Source of the DNA: Marinomonas rhodophyticola
Lineage (GTDB): Bacteria > Pseudomonadota > Gammaproteobacteria > Pseudomonadales > Marinomonadaceae
Assembly (NCBI RefSeq): GCF_026113935.1
Contig: NZ_JAPEUL010000004.1
Coordinates: forward strand, 248,001-312,000
Length of the DNA stretch: 64,000 nucleotides
Reading direction: 5' to 3'
This document shows positions 53,121 to 63,303 of the stretch, in pieces. A program made the translations under genes and the position numbers. How positions within the stretch are numbered: position 1 is the stretch's first letter; each line of letters begins with the position of its first letter. The notes beneath the pieces are model-generated. The model was not told the origin of the DNA, did not search any database, and saw nothing but the letters and a program-made list of their open reading frames with translations.

Positions 53121-54497
53121 ATGAATAAAACTCTTGAACAAAAACAAACTGGCTTACAGAAAGTCAGTCAATTTTTTGTGGCGCTTTTACAGCGTTATCT
53201 ACCCGATCCTTTCATTTTCGCTATAGTTTTAACCTTTGTAGTGTTTCTTTTTGTGATGCCGAGTACGGGTCAGGGTCCAATGCAAGTGGTGAATGCATGG
53301 GCGGGTGGCTTTTGGAATTTGCTGAGCTTTTCGATGCAGATGGCCATGGTCGTGGTAACCGGTCATGCCATGGCGAGTGCGCCAGCATTTAAACGTAAAT
53401 TGGCCATGTTGGCAGGTGTAGCAACGACCCCAGGCCAAGCGATTATCTTGGTCACAGTGATCAGCGCAATGGCGTGTTGGGTGAACTGGGGATTTGGTTT
53501 GGTGGTGGGAGCTATCTTCGCCAAAGAAATCGCCGCTCGTGTAAAGGGCGTGGATTATCGTTTATTGATTGCTTCTGCTTACAGTGGCTTTTTGTTCTGG
53601 CATGGTGGCTTGTCGGGTTCCATTCCCTTGTCTATTGCGGGCGGTGCGAATATAGAGAAAGTCACTAATGGCGCGGTGACGGCTGCTATTCCAACCTCTG
53701 AGACTATTTTCTCCACGATGAACTTAACCATTTTGGCAGTGATGTTTGTCACGATTCCGTTATTGAATCGTTTGATGCACCCAGCGCCGCAAGACACCAT
53801 TACGATTGACGCTGAATTGTTGAAAGAACCCGACGTTGACACACCCAATAAAGCCGACATGACGCCAGCGGAGCGTTTGGAAAATAGCCGTGTTTTATCG
53901 TTAGTGTTAGGCGTAATGGGCTTTGCTTACATTATTTATTATTTTATCGATAATGGTTTTGCACTGAATTTAAATCTGGTCAATTTTATCTTTTTGTTTT
54001 CTGCTATTTTACTGCATGGCACACCAAAAAGTTTGTTGATTTCGATTTCCCAAGGTGCACGAAACTGTTCTGGTATTTTGCTGCAGTTTCCATTTTACGC
54101 TGGCATCATGGGTATGATGACGGCAACGGGGGATTCTGGTGCGTCATTAGCGGGGGTGATTTCTCAGGCGTTTGTATCCATTTCTAATGAAACGACTTTT
54201 CCTCTATTTACCTTCTTGAGTGCCGGCATAGTGAACTTCTTTGTTCCTTCCGGTGGCGGTCAATGGGCGGTACAAGCGCCTATCATGATGCCAGCGGGCG
54301 CAGCGTTGGGTGTGGATGCTGCGAAAACCGCCATGGCGATTGCTTGGGGGGATGCGTGGACAAACATGATTCAACCATTCTGGGCATTGCCAGCGTTAGC
54401 TATTGCTGGGTTGGGTGCAAAAGACGTAATGGGTTATTGCTTGATGGCCTTGATCGGTTCTGGTGTGATTATTTCACTAGGTTTTTTGATTTTCTAA
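53121..54497 (+). CDS. atoE: AtoE-family short-chain fatty acid / acetoacetate transporter
   Basis: A 458-residue integral membrane protein of the AtoE (short-chain fatty acid transporter) family. N-terminal PDPFIFAIVLTFVVF, WVNWGFGLVVGAIFAKEIA, LFWHGGLSGSIPLSIA and FFVPSGGGQWAVQAP are conserved segments. It probably imports acetoacetate, butyrate or similar acids for the upstream enzymes. It has an AGGAT-like site and a strong terminator follows. Confidence 0.93.
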   Translation: MNKTLEQKQTGLQKVSQFFVALLQRYLPDPFIFAIVLTFVVFLFVMPSTGQGPMQVVNAWAGGFWNLLSFSMQMAMVVVTGHAMASAPAFKRKLAMLAGVATTPGQAIILVTVISAMACWVNWGFGLVVGAIFAKEIAARVKGVDYRLLIASAYSGFLFWHGGLSGSIPLSIAGGANIEKVTNGAVTAAIPTSETIFSTMNLTILAVMFVTIPLLNRLMHPAPQDTITIDAELLKEPDVDTPNKADMTPAERLENSRVLSLVLGVMGFAYIIYYFIDNGFALNLNLVNFIFLFSAILLHGTPKSLLISISQGARNCSGILLQFPFYAGIMGMMTATGDSGASLAGVISQAFVSISNETTFPLFTFLSAGIVNFFVPSGGGQWAVQAPIMMPAGAALGVDAAKTAMAIAWGDAWTNMIQPFWALPALAIAGLGAKDVMGYCLMALIGSGVIISLGFLIF

Positions 54498-54532
54498 AAA
54501 ATTTTAGTGTTGCTTTTGTGTAGAGCGCATGC

Positions 54533-54572
54533 AAAAAACCACTATTTGGGGAAACCTAAGTAGTGGTTTTTT
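54533..54572 (+). terminator. Rho-independent terminator after atoE
   Basis: A6 then CCACTA … TAGTGG then T6, with a sixteen-base loop. It ends the scoAB-thiolase-atoE operon. Confidence 0.8.
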
Positions 54573-54737
54573 ACTTTTACTTATCCTCCACTTAGCTGGG
54601 TTTGCCGATGTCTTCAAGGTATTTAAAATGTGGCTTGTCCCCCGAATGTGTTGAAATGTTATAGATGTTATGTGTATGAATATTTTGTAAAAGTTCGATT
54701 TATAATGACGATCATTTTATTTTTTAACGGGTGCTTA

Positions 54738-55754
54738 ATGATTGTCAAAAAGAACACACAGCTTGATACTGTTAAAGGGGGAGGGTTAAAAAAGTGTTTA
54801 GTTGCCGTTCTTCTTATGCTCGGTATGAATGCCTATGCTGATATCAATTTTGCATCTTTTACTCTAGATAACGATGTGTTTGTAGGGAAAGATAATGGCT
54901 ACACTAACGGTATGTATTTTTCTTTTTACACAGTAGGAGGTCGATTAAGACCCAATTTTTTGGTTAGTCCACTTTTATGGACAATGCCAAGTGGATACGG
55001 ATCAAATAGAATAAATGTACATAGTATAGGCCAGACATTAACGACTGCTGAGGACATTACCGAGGCAAATCCTCCGGCAGATGCTATCCCTTATTCAGGG
55101 TTATTGAAATATACCAATGCTCATATTATTGCAGGCCCTTACTATGCAGATTGGGTCAGTACTTCTATTGGTATTGTGGGTCCAGCAGCAAAGGGCAAAG
55201 AAACACAAACTGAATTTCATGCACTTATTGGTGCTGAAAAGCCGATGGGTTGGGATACGCAATTAAAGAATGAAATCGTTTTTGGCTTTTCGCGTGGCCG
55301 AGCTATTAGGGTGCTTGCATCTAGCTTGGATACAATGGATTTATTAGCAGGCGGACATGTGAGTCTTGGAACCATTGAAAGCGGAGGACGTTTAGGTCTC
55401 ATGCTGCGCTATGGTCGAAACCTTAGAGACTCTTATTCAACAGTTTTATTAGCTAGCTCTAGAGCCGCTAACCCAATTGCTGTAAATAACGGTTGGTTTG
55501 TTTATGCCGGTGTATCGGCGAATTATGTTTTTAATCAAATTATGACGGATGGGAACACGTTTCGAGAGAGTCGCTCTATTGACTATGATCACCATTACAA
55601 TACTTACATGACTGGTATTACTTACTCTATAGGTCAAGCGAGTTCTTTGTCATTTGCTTATCTATCCTCATTTTCAGAAGACGATACAGCGCGTAGTCGT
55701 CAAACAGAGCAGTTAAATCGTTTTGGAACATTGACTCTAGCTTGGCAATTTTAA
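54738..55754 (+). CDS. lpxR: LpxR-type lipid A deacylase (DUF2219), copy 1
   Basis: A 338-residue outer-membrane enzyme that removes the 3'-acyloxyacyl chains from lipid A. The signal peptide is LKKCLVAVLLMLGMNAYA, and the mature start DINFASFTLDNDVF contains the catalytic N-D pair. GYTNG follows. The Q-x-x-x-H motif is in KETQTEFHALIG, then GWDTQLKNE. It ends in TLAWQF. I chose the ATG at 54738 because it gives a compact signal peptide; upstream starts exist. A paralogue follows 208 bases later. Confidence 0.88.
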   Translation: MIVKKNTQLDTVKGGGLKKCLVAVLLMLGMNAYADINFASFTLDNDVFVGKDNGYTNGMYFSFYTVGGRLRPNFLVSPLLWTMPSGYGSNRINVHSIGQTLTTAEDITEANPPADAIPYSGLLKYTNAHIIAGPYYADWVSTSIGIVGPAAKGKETQTEFHALIGAEKPMGWDTQLKNEIVFGFSRGRAIRVLASSLDTMDLLAGGHVSLGTIESGGRLGLMLRYGRNLRDSYSTVLLASSRAANPIAVNNGWFVYAGVSANYVFNQIMTDGNTFRESRSIDYDHHYNTYMTGITYSIGQASSLSFAYLSSFSEDDTARSRQTEQLNRFGTLTLAWQF

Positions 55755-55962
55755 CTAGCTTTTGATGTGACGAACTTGTTTTTCCAAATGAAAAATTGAA
55801 GTCCTAACCGATTAAGATAATTGCAAAAAATAAGAACGCTTAAGACAAACTCCTTATAAAGCATCCTTATATGGCTAAATTGTGATATGTGCCACTCTTT
55901 GCAGTTTTAGTATCGAAGCCATTTTATAATACTCCCCATTTTCAGTATCAAATGGGTGAACG

Positions 55963-56991
55963 ATGGTCGGTCGACAAGGGAAAAAATCTCCCCGTAATAA
56001 CGGTACCTTGGTGTTTAAACACTATTTTTTGAGCATCTCTTTGTTATTCGGGTCTTCGGCTTACGCTGATACACATTGGTTGTCTGCGACATTAGACAAT
56101 GACTTTTTTGTCAATGAAGACAATGGTTACACCAACGGAATCTATGTCTCTTATTTTGACGTTAATGACTCTCCTGATAAAGCACAACAACCTGGTTTTA
56201 TGGTGAGGCCTTTGATGTGGAGTATGCCAAGTCAACATTCGAGAGCCTCGGTTAATATCTACAGTGGCGGTCAAACACTGACAACGCCCTATGATATCGA
56301 AGTAGAAGTGCCAGCAGAGGGAACCTTTCCTTATTCTGCGTTATTGAGTTTTACCAATACCTATATTGCTGTTATGCCTGATTATGCCGATAGGGTTGCC
56401 ACCACCATTGGACTGGTTGGACCTCTCGCCATGGGAGAGCAAACTCAAAAAGCGGTTCACCGGGTGATCAGTGCTAAAAATCCAAGAGGGTGGGACACAC
56501 AATTAGAAAATGAAGTGGTATTTGAGTTATCGCGTGGTCGAACTTGGCGGTCTTGGGTGTCCGATAGTGGCCATACAGACTTATTAACGGGCGCAGCAAT
56601 GAGTGTTGGTACGTTAAGAAGTTCTGTTAGCAGTGGCTTCATGTTGCGATATGGGCGAAGTCTTGATGATTCCTTTTCTACTGTATTATTAGTTGACTCT
56701 AGAACGTCTAATCCCATTGCCGTCAGCAAAGGGTGGTTTGTTTTTGCAGGTGTTGAACTCGGTTATACATTCAACCAAATATTCACCGATGGTAATACTT
56801 TTCGTGATAGCCGTTCGATAGATTACGATCATAACAACAATATGTTCACTTCAGGAGTCACTTATTCTTGGGGAGATTCTGCTTTGTCTTTTGCCATCAA
56901 TTCTCCTTTTAGCTTTAGTAGCGATGAGCATGACCGAGAAATGGATAAATATACTCGTTACGGCACGTTAACTTTTGCTTGGCAGATTTAA
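55963..56991 (+). CDS. lpxR: LpxR-type lipid A deacylase (DUF2219), copy 2
   Basis: A 342-residue paralogue of the preceding gene, with the same layout: signal peptide ending SSAYA, mature start DTHWLSATLDNDFF, GYTNGIYVS, Q-x-x-x-H in EQTQKAVHRVI, then PRGWDTQLENE and a C-terminal TLTFAWQI. The catalytic N, D, Q and H positions are all kept, so both copies could be active. Protein similarity is clear, but DNA is well diverged, so this is not a recent duplication. A terminator follows. Confidence 0.87.
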   Translation: MVGRQGKKSPRNNGTLVFKHYFLSISLLFGSSAYADTHWLSATLDNDFFVNEDNGYTNGIYVSYFDVNDSPDKAQQPGFMVRPLMWSMPSQHSRASVNIYSGGQTLTTPYDIEVEVPAEGTFPYSALLSFTNTYIAVMPDYADRVATTIGLVGPLAMGEQTQKAVHRVISAKNPRGWDTQLENEVVFELSRGRTWRSWVSDSGHTDLLTGAAMSVGTLRSSVSSGFMLRYGRSLDDSFSTVLLVDSRTSNPIAVSKGWFVFAGVELGYTFNQIFTDGNTFRDSRSIDYDHNNNMFTSGVTYSWGDSALSFAINSPFSFSSDEHDREMDKYTRYGTLTFAWQI

Positions 56992-57011
56992 CGGTGTGTG
57001 AGCATGCATAG

Positions 57012-57043
57012 AAAGCCTTCTTTACTTAAGTAAAGAAGGCTTT
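57012..57043. terminator. Rho-independent terminator between convergent genes
   Basis: Perfect palindrome AAAGCCTTCTTTACTT/AAGTAAAGAAGGCTTT with A and T ends. It separates lpxR copy 2 from the - strand DsbA-like gene. Confidence 0.8.
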
Positions 57044-57057
57044 AGGGTGTCAGATAC

Positions 57058-57678
57058 TCAGATAAAGCCAGTCAAATAGTTTTTCCATTCCAGTGTTTTA
57101 CCATAATAGTAGCTGTGAGCGAGGCGTTGTAGCTTGCTGTCTTTTTCAACCACTAGCATTGGGTAGCCACTGACTTGCATTTTTGCCATTAATTGATGGC
57201 TTTGTTTTACCTGCATTAACATATTAGGTTCGGACTGGGCCATTTTTTCCTCCCAAATCGTTTTATCCAATCCCAACGAAACCGCTAGATCCGCTAAAAT
57301 ATTCAACTCATCTAAATGCTTACCATCTTGGTAATGCGCTTTTTGAATCGCTGCTAGCATCTTGTGTGCTTCGATGCCCATTTCTTGACCAACAAGAAAG
57401 GCGCGAGTTGTGGAATACGAATCCACTATAAAATCACCAGCGCCAGCAACTCTCGCTTTATAAGCATCGCCAAAGTGTACTTTCGTCATAGTGGCTATTT
57501 GACTGTCAGCCTGCAAAATATGCTGCCTAAAAGACGGATCAATTGCTCGTTTCGGAATCATGCCACCAGGGTGATAAGTGATTTCAAACTCAGACATTTC
57601 TGCCAAAATTTCGACTAAGGCTGTTGCGCCATAGCACCAACCACACATAGGATCGAAGAAGTAATGGACTCTTACCAT
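57058..57678 (-). CDS. DsbA-family (FrnE-like) thiol oxidoreductase-like protein
   Basis: A 206-residue protein with a thioredoxin-fold start MVRVHYFFDPMCGWCYG, i.e. a C-G-W-C redox motif at the first helix. GGMIPKRAI and the C-terminal cis-Pro segment VSGYPMLVVE fit the DsbA/FrnE group. No signal peptide is present, so it is cytoplasmic. Its start overlaps the MBL-fold gene by seven bases, so the two are co-translated. Confidence 0.87.
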   Translation of the reverse strand: MVRVHYFFDPMCGWCYGATALVEILAEMSEFEITYHPGGMIPKRAIDPSFRQHILQADSQIATMTKVHFGDAYKARVAGAGDFIVDSYSTTRAFLVGQEMGIEAHKMLAAIQKAHYQDGKHLDELNILADLAVSLGLDKTIWEEKMAQSEPNMLMQVKQSHQLMAKMQVSGYPMLVVEKDSKLQRLAHSYYYGKTLEWKNYLTGFI

Positions 57679-58538
57679 TTCATTTCACCTTTATGGACTT
57701 TTGCTGCGATGTCTAGGTTCAACGCACCTTGCGCCTCTGGGTATTTCGCAGTCATGGTTTTAATCAATTCAGCACTGTTTTTACTGTCTTTTTTCGCTTT
57801 TTGAAAATCTGTGATGTAGTTAAGCGAGAAAGTAATGCTGTCTGCAGTCAACTCGGTACCTTGAGTCATATGACCAGGAATAACGGTTGTCGGTTTCAGC
57901 GCCAGCATTTCTTGCAACTGTGCTTTCCATGCAGCTTGACTCTCATCAGATTGTGCATCCGCCATCCATAGATGCATATTACCGAATACAGCAACGTTAC
58001 CTAAAATAGCTTTATTTGTCGGAATCCAAAGGTAAGGGCGGTGAGCCAAAACGCCTTCAGTACCACGAATCTCAATTGTTTGACCGTCAACCGTTAAAGT
58101 AGACTGAGTGTAAGCCGTAGGAACGATAGGAGCTACTGGTGCGTTTGCCCCCATTTGAGGTATCTAAAAAGCCAATTTTCCTGCCAGTTTTTCTTCAATG
58201 ATCTTTTTAACTGCAGGTGTCGTGATGATATCCGCTTGAGGGAAAATAGCGTGTAGCGTCTCGGCACCGAAGTAGTAATCGGGGTCCGCTTGGCTAATGA
58301 AAATCGTTTTTAGCTCTTTATTGGAATCCAATACTTTTGCAGCAATACGCAGTGCATCGGCTTTGGTGAATCCAGCATCAACAACCATGGCTTCGGTTTC
58401 GCCATAAACCAAAGTAGACGTAACACCAAAGCTGCTAGGAGCGGCATTATATACATCTAGTGTTAACGGCTTTGCGTCTGCCGCAAAAGCAGAATGAGCG
58501 ATAAGTGCAGAAGCCGCCAATGTAATCAATTTTTTCAT
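57672..58538 (-). CDS. MBL-fold hydrolase-like protein, periplasmic, lacking the usual metal motif (in-frame TAG)
   Basis: About 288 residues. ATG at 58538 follows GGAGAG and starts a signal peptide (MKKLITLAASALIAHSAFA). The fold is metallo-beta-lactamase-like: LVYGETEAMVVDAGF, then, where HxHxDH should be, ISQADPDYYFGAE, and a late VIPGHM histidine. The canonical zinc histidines are mostly replaced. An in-frame TAG at 58164-58166 (TTT TAG ATA) interrupts KLAF-IPQMGAN. A Trp codon TGG there would restore the frame, so it may be an error. It is followed by the DsbA-like gene. Confidence 0.8.
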
Positions 58539-58660
58539 GTTTCTCTCCAAAGAGTGATTGTTTAATTTATGTGGTCATCATAGAGAATTGACGTGCTCGG
58601 AAAAATACACAAAAATGAGCATGATTGTTTCTTATATCGTGCAAGTGGGTGAGTAGAATT

Positions 58661-59560
58661 ATGGACAGAGTGATAGCCGCTAAAGTTTTTATCGATGTTG
58701 CCCAATCGCGGAGCTTTTCCCGCACCGCAGACCGCTTGAATATGTCACGACCAATGGTGACGCGGTATATAGAAGCGATGGAGGATTGGTTAAAGATTCG
58801 TTTGTTGCATCGCACGACACGAAAAATATCCCTGACTAGCGCTGGTGAAGCCTGTTTAAAAGACGTCGAGCTTTGGTTGGAGCAAGCCGATAATTTTATA
58901 TCCTTGGTGAATACCAGCGAGGAGTTGTCAGGCTTGGTGAGAATCACCTCGAGCATGTCGTTTGGTTTCTCCCAACTCATGCCAGCCATTCAAGATTTTA
59001 TGACGCAGCATCCCAAACTTCATATTGATATGGATTTAGAAGACAGCGCTGCTGATTTAACCGAAAAAAGCATCGATCTTGCCATTCGAATCGCCTCGAA
59101 CCCAGACCCTTCTTTAATTGGTAAGCCTATTGCTGTGTGTGAATCTGTGTTGGTGGCCTCTCCGGCTTACCTTGAAAAAGTACGGCAAACCCTAGGCGAA
59201 ATCCAACATCCGCAAGACCTAATTAAGCACGATTGTTTGGGGTACAAAAACTTAGAGCGTCACATCTGGCACCTCTCCCAAAATGACCAATTTGAATCTG
59301 TCTCGTTGGACTGTCGTTTAAGCATTAACGAAGCAACAGCGCTTTTGCATGCCACATTAAATGGCATGGGCGTTTGTTTGCAACCCACTTATTTAGCGAG
59401 TCGTTATATTAACGATGGCAGCCTGTGCCATGTCTTACCGGAATGGAAACCCAAAGACCTAATTATCTACGCCCTGTATTCTTCTAGAAAACACTTATCG
59501 CCCAATGTTCGTGCCTTGATCGACCATCTGGAAAGCTACTTTGCCAAGCATCCTTGGTGA
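58661..59560 (+). CDS. LysR-family transcriptional regulator
   Basis: A 299-residue LTTR. MDRVIAAKVFIDVAQSRSFS and the recognition helix ADRLNMSRPMVTRYIEAM, then TRKISLTSAGEACL, form the DNA-binding domain. The effector half begins VRITSSMSFGFSQL. It diverges from the MBL/DsbA pair across a 122-base gap and is likely their regulator. Confidence 0.92.
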   Translation: MDRVIAAKVFIDVAQSRSFSRTADRLNMSRPMVTRYIEAMEDWLKIRLLHRTTRKISLTSAGEACLKDVELWLEQADNFISLVNTSEELSGLVRITSSMSFGFSQLMPAIQDFMTQHPKLHIDMDLEDSAADLTEKSIDLAIRIASNPDPSLIGKPIAVCESVLVASPAYLEKVRQTLGEIQHPQDLIKHDCLGYKNLERHIWHLSQNDQFESVSLDCRLSINEATALLHATLNGMGVCLQPTYLASRYINDGSLCHVLPEWKPKDLIIYALYSSRKHLSPNVRALIDHLESYFAKHPW

Positions 59561-59666
59561 GAATTCAAGGGATATTCAATCAGCAGGGATTCCGCAAGTT
59601 GAATTGTCAGGGTAAACTGACAAACCAAGATGATGACATTAAGCGCAGAAGGGACTTTAGAACGCA

Positions 59667-62600
59667 ATGACAATAACTCAATCTAATTTTGCTTTTCTAA
59701 AAGGTCACAACGACTTTCTTCTCTCTATCGCCCAAGCCGCTGAAAACAACTATCCAGACGACCCCAACACCACCTTAGTCAAACTGCGTATCTTTGGTGA
59801 GTCGGTGGCGAACCATCTTGGTAAGATATTTAACATCGAACCACAAGACACCCAGTTTAAACTGCTCGCTGAAATCCAAAAGAAAACCAACATAGATGAA
59901 AATATCATCAATGTCTTTCATAAGCTGCGCACCATTGGCAACGACGCGGTACACAAATACCACAATGACCTAAACGATGCCGAAATGTGCTTGCGCTTGG
60001 CGTTTCGTTTGGCGCTTTGGTATTACCGTTTAACAAGTAGTGACAAAGACTTCGCAGCGCCACTGTTCCAATTACCAAGCCAGCAAAATTCACAGGCCTA
60101 CCTGCAAGAAATCGCCGCGTTAAAAGACGCCCTAGCACAAGCAGAAAAAGCCGCAGAGCAGCAAGAGCACAAAAGCCAAGCGGAAATAGACGCCCAACAG
60201 CGTGCACTGACCGAGCTACAAGGTCGTTTGTCGGTATTGGAAAGTGACCAGCAAGAAACCCAAGCGCAAAGCGAAGCGCGCATTGCCGCCCTAGAAACCC
60301 AGCTCAAGGCCAAAGAAGACGAATTAGCCAAGTTGAGCGAGCCAGATCGTCATATTTTCTACAAGACTACCGCCAAACAGGCCAGCCAAACTCCTCTCAA
60401 TTTGGATGAGCAAGAAACGCGCTATTTGATCGATGAGCAACTGCGTCTTGCTGGCTGGGATGCGGACACTCAGCACCTCAAATACAGCAATGGCACGCGC
60501 CCAGTTATCGGTCGCAATATGGCCATTGCCGAATGGCCAACAGGCAAAGACGAAACAGGTAAGGTGGGCTTTGCCGATTATGTTTTGTTTGCAGGATTAA
60601 TCCCCGTTGGTGTGGTGGAGGCCAAGCGTTATAACCAAGACGTAGCCGATAAACTCAACGAAGCTTACCGCTACAGCAAACACTTTGATTTACTCGCCTA
60701 TCGAGAAGAATTAGCGAAGCGCGCCGCGAACGACGAGCAAATGATGGCCGCTGTCAGTGAGTTTAAAATCAATCAATACAATGCCACGGGCTATCAGATA
60801 CCTTTTTGCTTTTCCGCTAATGGGCGCGGCTACAGTGCCGCCGTTAAAAGCAAAAGTGGCATTTGGTATCGAGACACACGCCTTGCCACCAACCAGCCAG
60901 ACGCTTTACCCCAATGGTTCACCCCGAAAGAGCTACTAACCAAGCTAGAGCAAAATACCGGGCAGCTAAACAACTGGTTTGCCACCCATCAAGATATGAG
61001 CGAACTGGGGTTGCGTTACTACCAAGAAGACGCTGTGCGCGCGGTGGAAAACGCCGTGGTGTCGGGCAAGCGTAGCGCTTTATTAGCCATGGCGACGGGC
61101 ACAGGCAAAACCCGAACCGCCATTGCCATTATGTATCGCATGATACAGTCCCAGCGTTTTAAACGCGTGCTTTTCTTGGTGGATCGTCGCTCGTTGGGTG
61201 AGCAAGCCCTTGCTTCCTTTGACGACACACGGATTCAAGAGCAAAGCTTTAACCGTATTTTCAACATCAAAGGCCTGACCGATCGCTTCCCCGAAGACAG
61301 TACCAAGATCCACGTTGCCACCGTGCAGTCACTGGTGAAACGCGTACTGCAAAGTGATGAATTTATCCCCGTGGGTTTGTACGATGCCATCATCATAGAC
61401 GAAGCCCACCGTGGTTATATTCTGGACAAAGAGCAAACCGAAGGGGAGCTTGCCTTCCGCGATCAGCAGGACTACATCTCCGCTTATCGTCGTGTGATCG
61501 ACCAGTTTGATGCCTTTAAATTGGCGCTCACCGCCACACCGGCGTTGCACACCACAGAGATCTTTGGCCGGCCGATTTTTAACTATTCTTACCGAACCGC
61601 CGTGATTGACGGCTATTTAAATGACTATCAACCGCCGATTAAGATCAACACCGAACTGAACACCAAAGGCATTGCCTTTGCCAAAGGGCAGCAGGTACAG
61701 CGCCTGACGGTGAATGGCGACCTACAGCTTGATCAGCTAGAAGACGAACAGAACTTCGAAGTAGACCAGTTTAACAAGCAAATTATCGCCCCCAGCTTTA
61801 CCCAAGCCATTTGCCAAGAGCTGACCAATTGGCTTGACCCAAACGGCCAGCAGAAAACCCTCATTTTCTGTGTGAACAACGAACACGCGGATGCGGTGGT
61901 CGATGCGCTAAGAGAAGCCTTTAGACAATCTGGCAATCCGGCATTTGCCAACCTAGCACACAACGTCATTATCAAAATCACAGGCAATTCAGATAAAGAC
62001 GCCAACAAGGTACAAAGCCTGATTACCCGCTACGAAAAAGATCGTTTACCAAATATTGTTGTCACCGTAGACCTGCTTACCACAGGCATTGATGTGCCCA
62101 GTATTTGTAACTTGGTGTTTTTACGCAAAGTGCGCAGCCGTATCTTGTACGAACAAATGAAAGGCCGTGCCACACGTTTGTGCCCCGACATAGGCAAAAC
62201 CAACTTCCGTATTTTCGACGCTGTGGACTTATACCGCACGCTAGAATCCGTCGACACCATGCAAGCCGTGGTGGTGCGCCCAGAGGTCAGCCTGACCACC
62301 TTGGTAGCGGAAATCAGTGACGACAAAGCCTACGAGCTGATTGAAAGCAATGATCAATCTTTTGCACAAAACAGCCACGAACAGTTGGTGTCCAAACTAC
62401 AGCGCGTCATTACCCAAGCCAATTACCAAAAATTGCGCAGCCGAGACGTAGAGCAGCAGATACAAAAACTCGACGAACGCTTGAAGAACGTCACCCGTTG
62501 CTCTTTTGCGGAACTGGGCAAAACCTTAAAAAGCCAAGGGGCGCGGGTCTCCGCTCAGTACTTTGCCGAGCTGCCTAACTTGGTTGAACAAATTGAAGAC

Positions 62601-63206
62601 CTAAAACGCACCCTAAACAGCCTACGTGACCGCCCGATTTTTACCGACATTGCCGACAAGGTGATTGGCGTGGAAACCCTGTATGGTGATTACAACCAGC
62701 CAGACGACTTTTTGGATGCCTTTGATCGCCTAGTGCGTGACAACATTAACCAACTGGCGGCCTTGGATGCCGTGGTCAATCGCCCCCGCGATTTAACCCG
62801 CAAAGGGCTGGTGGAATTACAAGAATGGTTTGACGCCAAGCGCTTTGACGAATCCGCCTTGCAAACCGCATGGAAACAGAAAACCAACCAAGACATTGCC
62901 GCCAAACTGGTGGGGCACATTCGCCGCGCCAGCATGAAGAACCCACAGCTTTTGCCTTTTGATGTGCGGGTCGATCACGCCCTAGAAAAGATCAAAGCCG
63001 AGCGCGACTGGAACGCCGTGCAAGTCAAATGGCTAGATCGTCTTGCTAGCTCCATTAAAGACAAAGTCGTGCTGGACGACGACGTGTACAAAATCGGCAA
63101 CTACCGACGAGACGGCGGCAAACGCCGCTTGCAAGACGCCCTAGACAACGAGCTGGACGAGATTCTGCAAAAATTTAACGAGTACATCTGGGACGAACTG
63201 GCCTAG
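59667..63206 (+). CDS. hsdR: Type I restriction enzyme R subunit
   Basis: A 1,179-residue motor-nuclease. Residues 1-~125 form a DUF4145-like helical domain (ESVANHLGKIF, LRTIGNDAVHKYH). A Gln/Glu/Ala-rich coiled coil spans ~145-225. The nuclease PD-(D/E)xK lies at ~300-320 (GFADYVLF … VGVVEAKR). The helicase has Walker A AMATGTGKTRTA (~475), DEAH (~577), TATPALHT and QMKGRATRLC. The C-terminal EcoEI-type helical region ends at 63206. It is followed by hsdM. The local GC looks higher than in the neighbouring catabolic genes, which fits a horizontally acquired island. Confidence 0.95.
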   Translation: MTITQSNFAFLKGHNDFLLSIAQAAENNYPDDPNTTLVKLRIFGESVANHLGKIFNIEPQDTQFKLLAEIQKKTNIDENIINVFHKLRTIGNDAVHKYHNDLNDAEMCLRLAFRLALWYYRLTSSDKDFAAPLFQLPSQQNSQAYLQEIAALKDALAQAEKAAEQQEHKSQAEIDAQQRALTELQGRLSVLESDQQETQAQSEARIAALETQLKAKEDELAKLSEPDRHIFYKTTAKQASQTPLNLDEQETRYLIDEQLRLAGWDADTQHLKYSNGTRPVIGRNMAIAEWPTGKDETGKVGFADYVLFAGLIPVGVVEAKRYNQDVADKLNEAYRYSKHFDLLAYREELAKRAANDEQMMAAVSEFKINQYNATGYQIPFCFSANGRGYSAAVKSKSGIWYRDTRLATNQPDALPQWFTPKELLTKLEQNTGQLNNWFATHQDMSELGLRYYQEDAVRAVENAVVSGKRSALLAMATGTGKTRTAIAIMYRMIQSQRFKRVLFLVDRRSLGEQALASFDDTRIQEQSFNRIFNIKGLTDRFPEDSTKIHVATVQSLVKRVLQSDEFIPVGLYDAIIIDEAHRGYILDKEQTEGELAFRDQQDYISAYRRVIDQFDAFKLALTATPALHTTEIFGRPIFNYSYRTAVIDGYLNDYQPPIKINTELNTKGIAFAKGQQVQRLTVNGDLQLDQLEDEQNFEVDQFNKQIIAPSFTQAICQELTNWLDPNGQQKTLIFCVNNEHADAVVDALREAFRQSGNPAFANLAHNVIIKITGNSDKDANKVQSLITRYEKDRLPNIVVTVDLLTTGIDVPSICNLVFLRKVRSRILYEQMKGRATRLCPDIGKTNFRIFDAVDLYRTLESVDTMQAVVVRPEVSLTTLVAEISDDKAYELIESNDQSFAQNSHEQLVSKLQRVITQANYQKLRSRDVEQQIQKLDERLKNVTRCSFAELGKTLKSQGARVSAQYFAELPNLVEQIEDLKRTLNSLRDRPIFTDIADKVIGVETLYGDYNQPDDFLDAFDRLVRDNINQLAALDAVVNRPRDLTRKGLVELQEWFDAKRFDESALQTAWKQKTNQDIAAKLVGHIRRASMKNPQLLPFDVRVDHALEKIKAERDWNAVQVKWLDRLASSIKDKVVLDDDVYKIGNYRRDGGKRRLQDALDNELDEILQKFNEYIWDELA

Positions 63207-63303
63207 GTGAGTATCATACTCGCCCATTATCCTCTTAATGCGCTTTAGCCCAACATCGGCTAAAGCGCTCTTATTTACTAGTGTTACAACATAGAGACGT
63301 TTT

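Noticed and set aside
55426-55432. GAGACTC in lpxR copy 1 as another lesion
   Set aside because: The frame is intact and the protein (NLRDSYS) matches its paralogue's SLDDSFS, so this GAGACTC is natural. It serves as a control for the GAGCTC argument.
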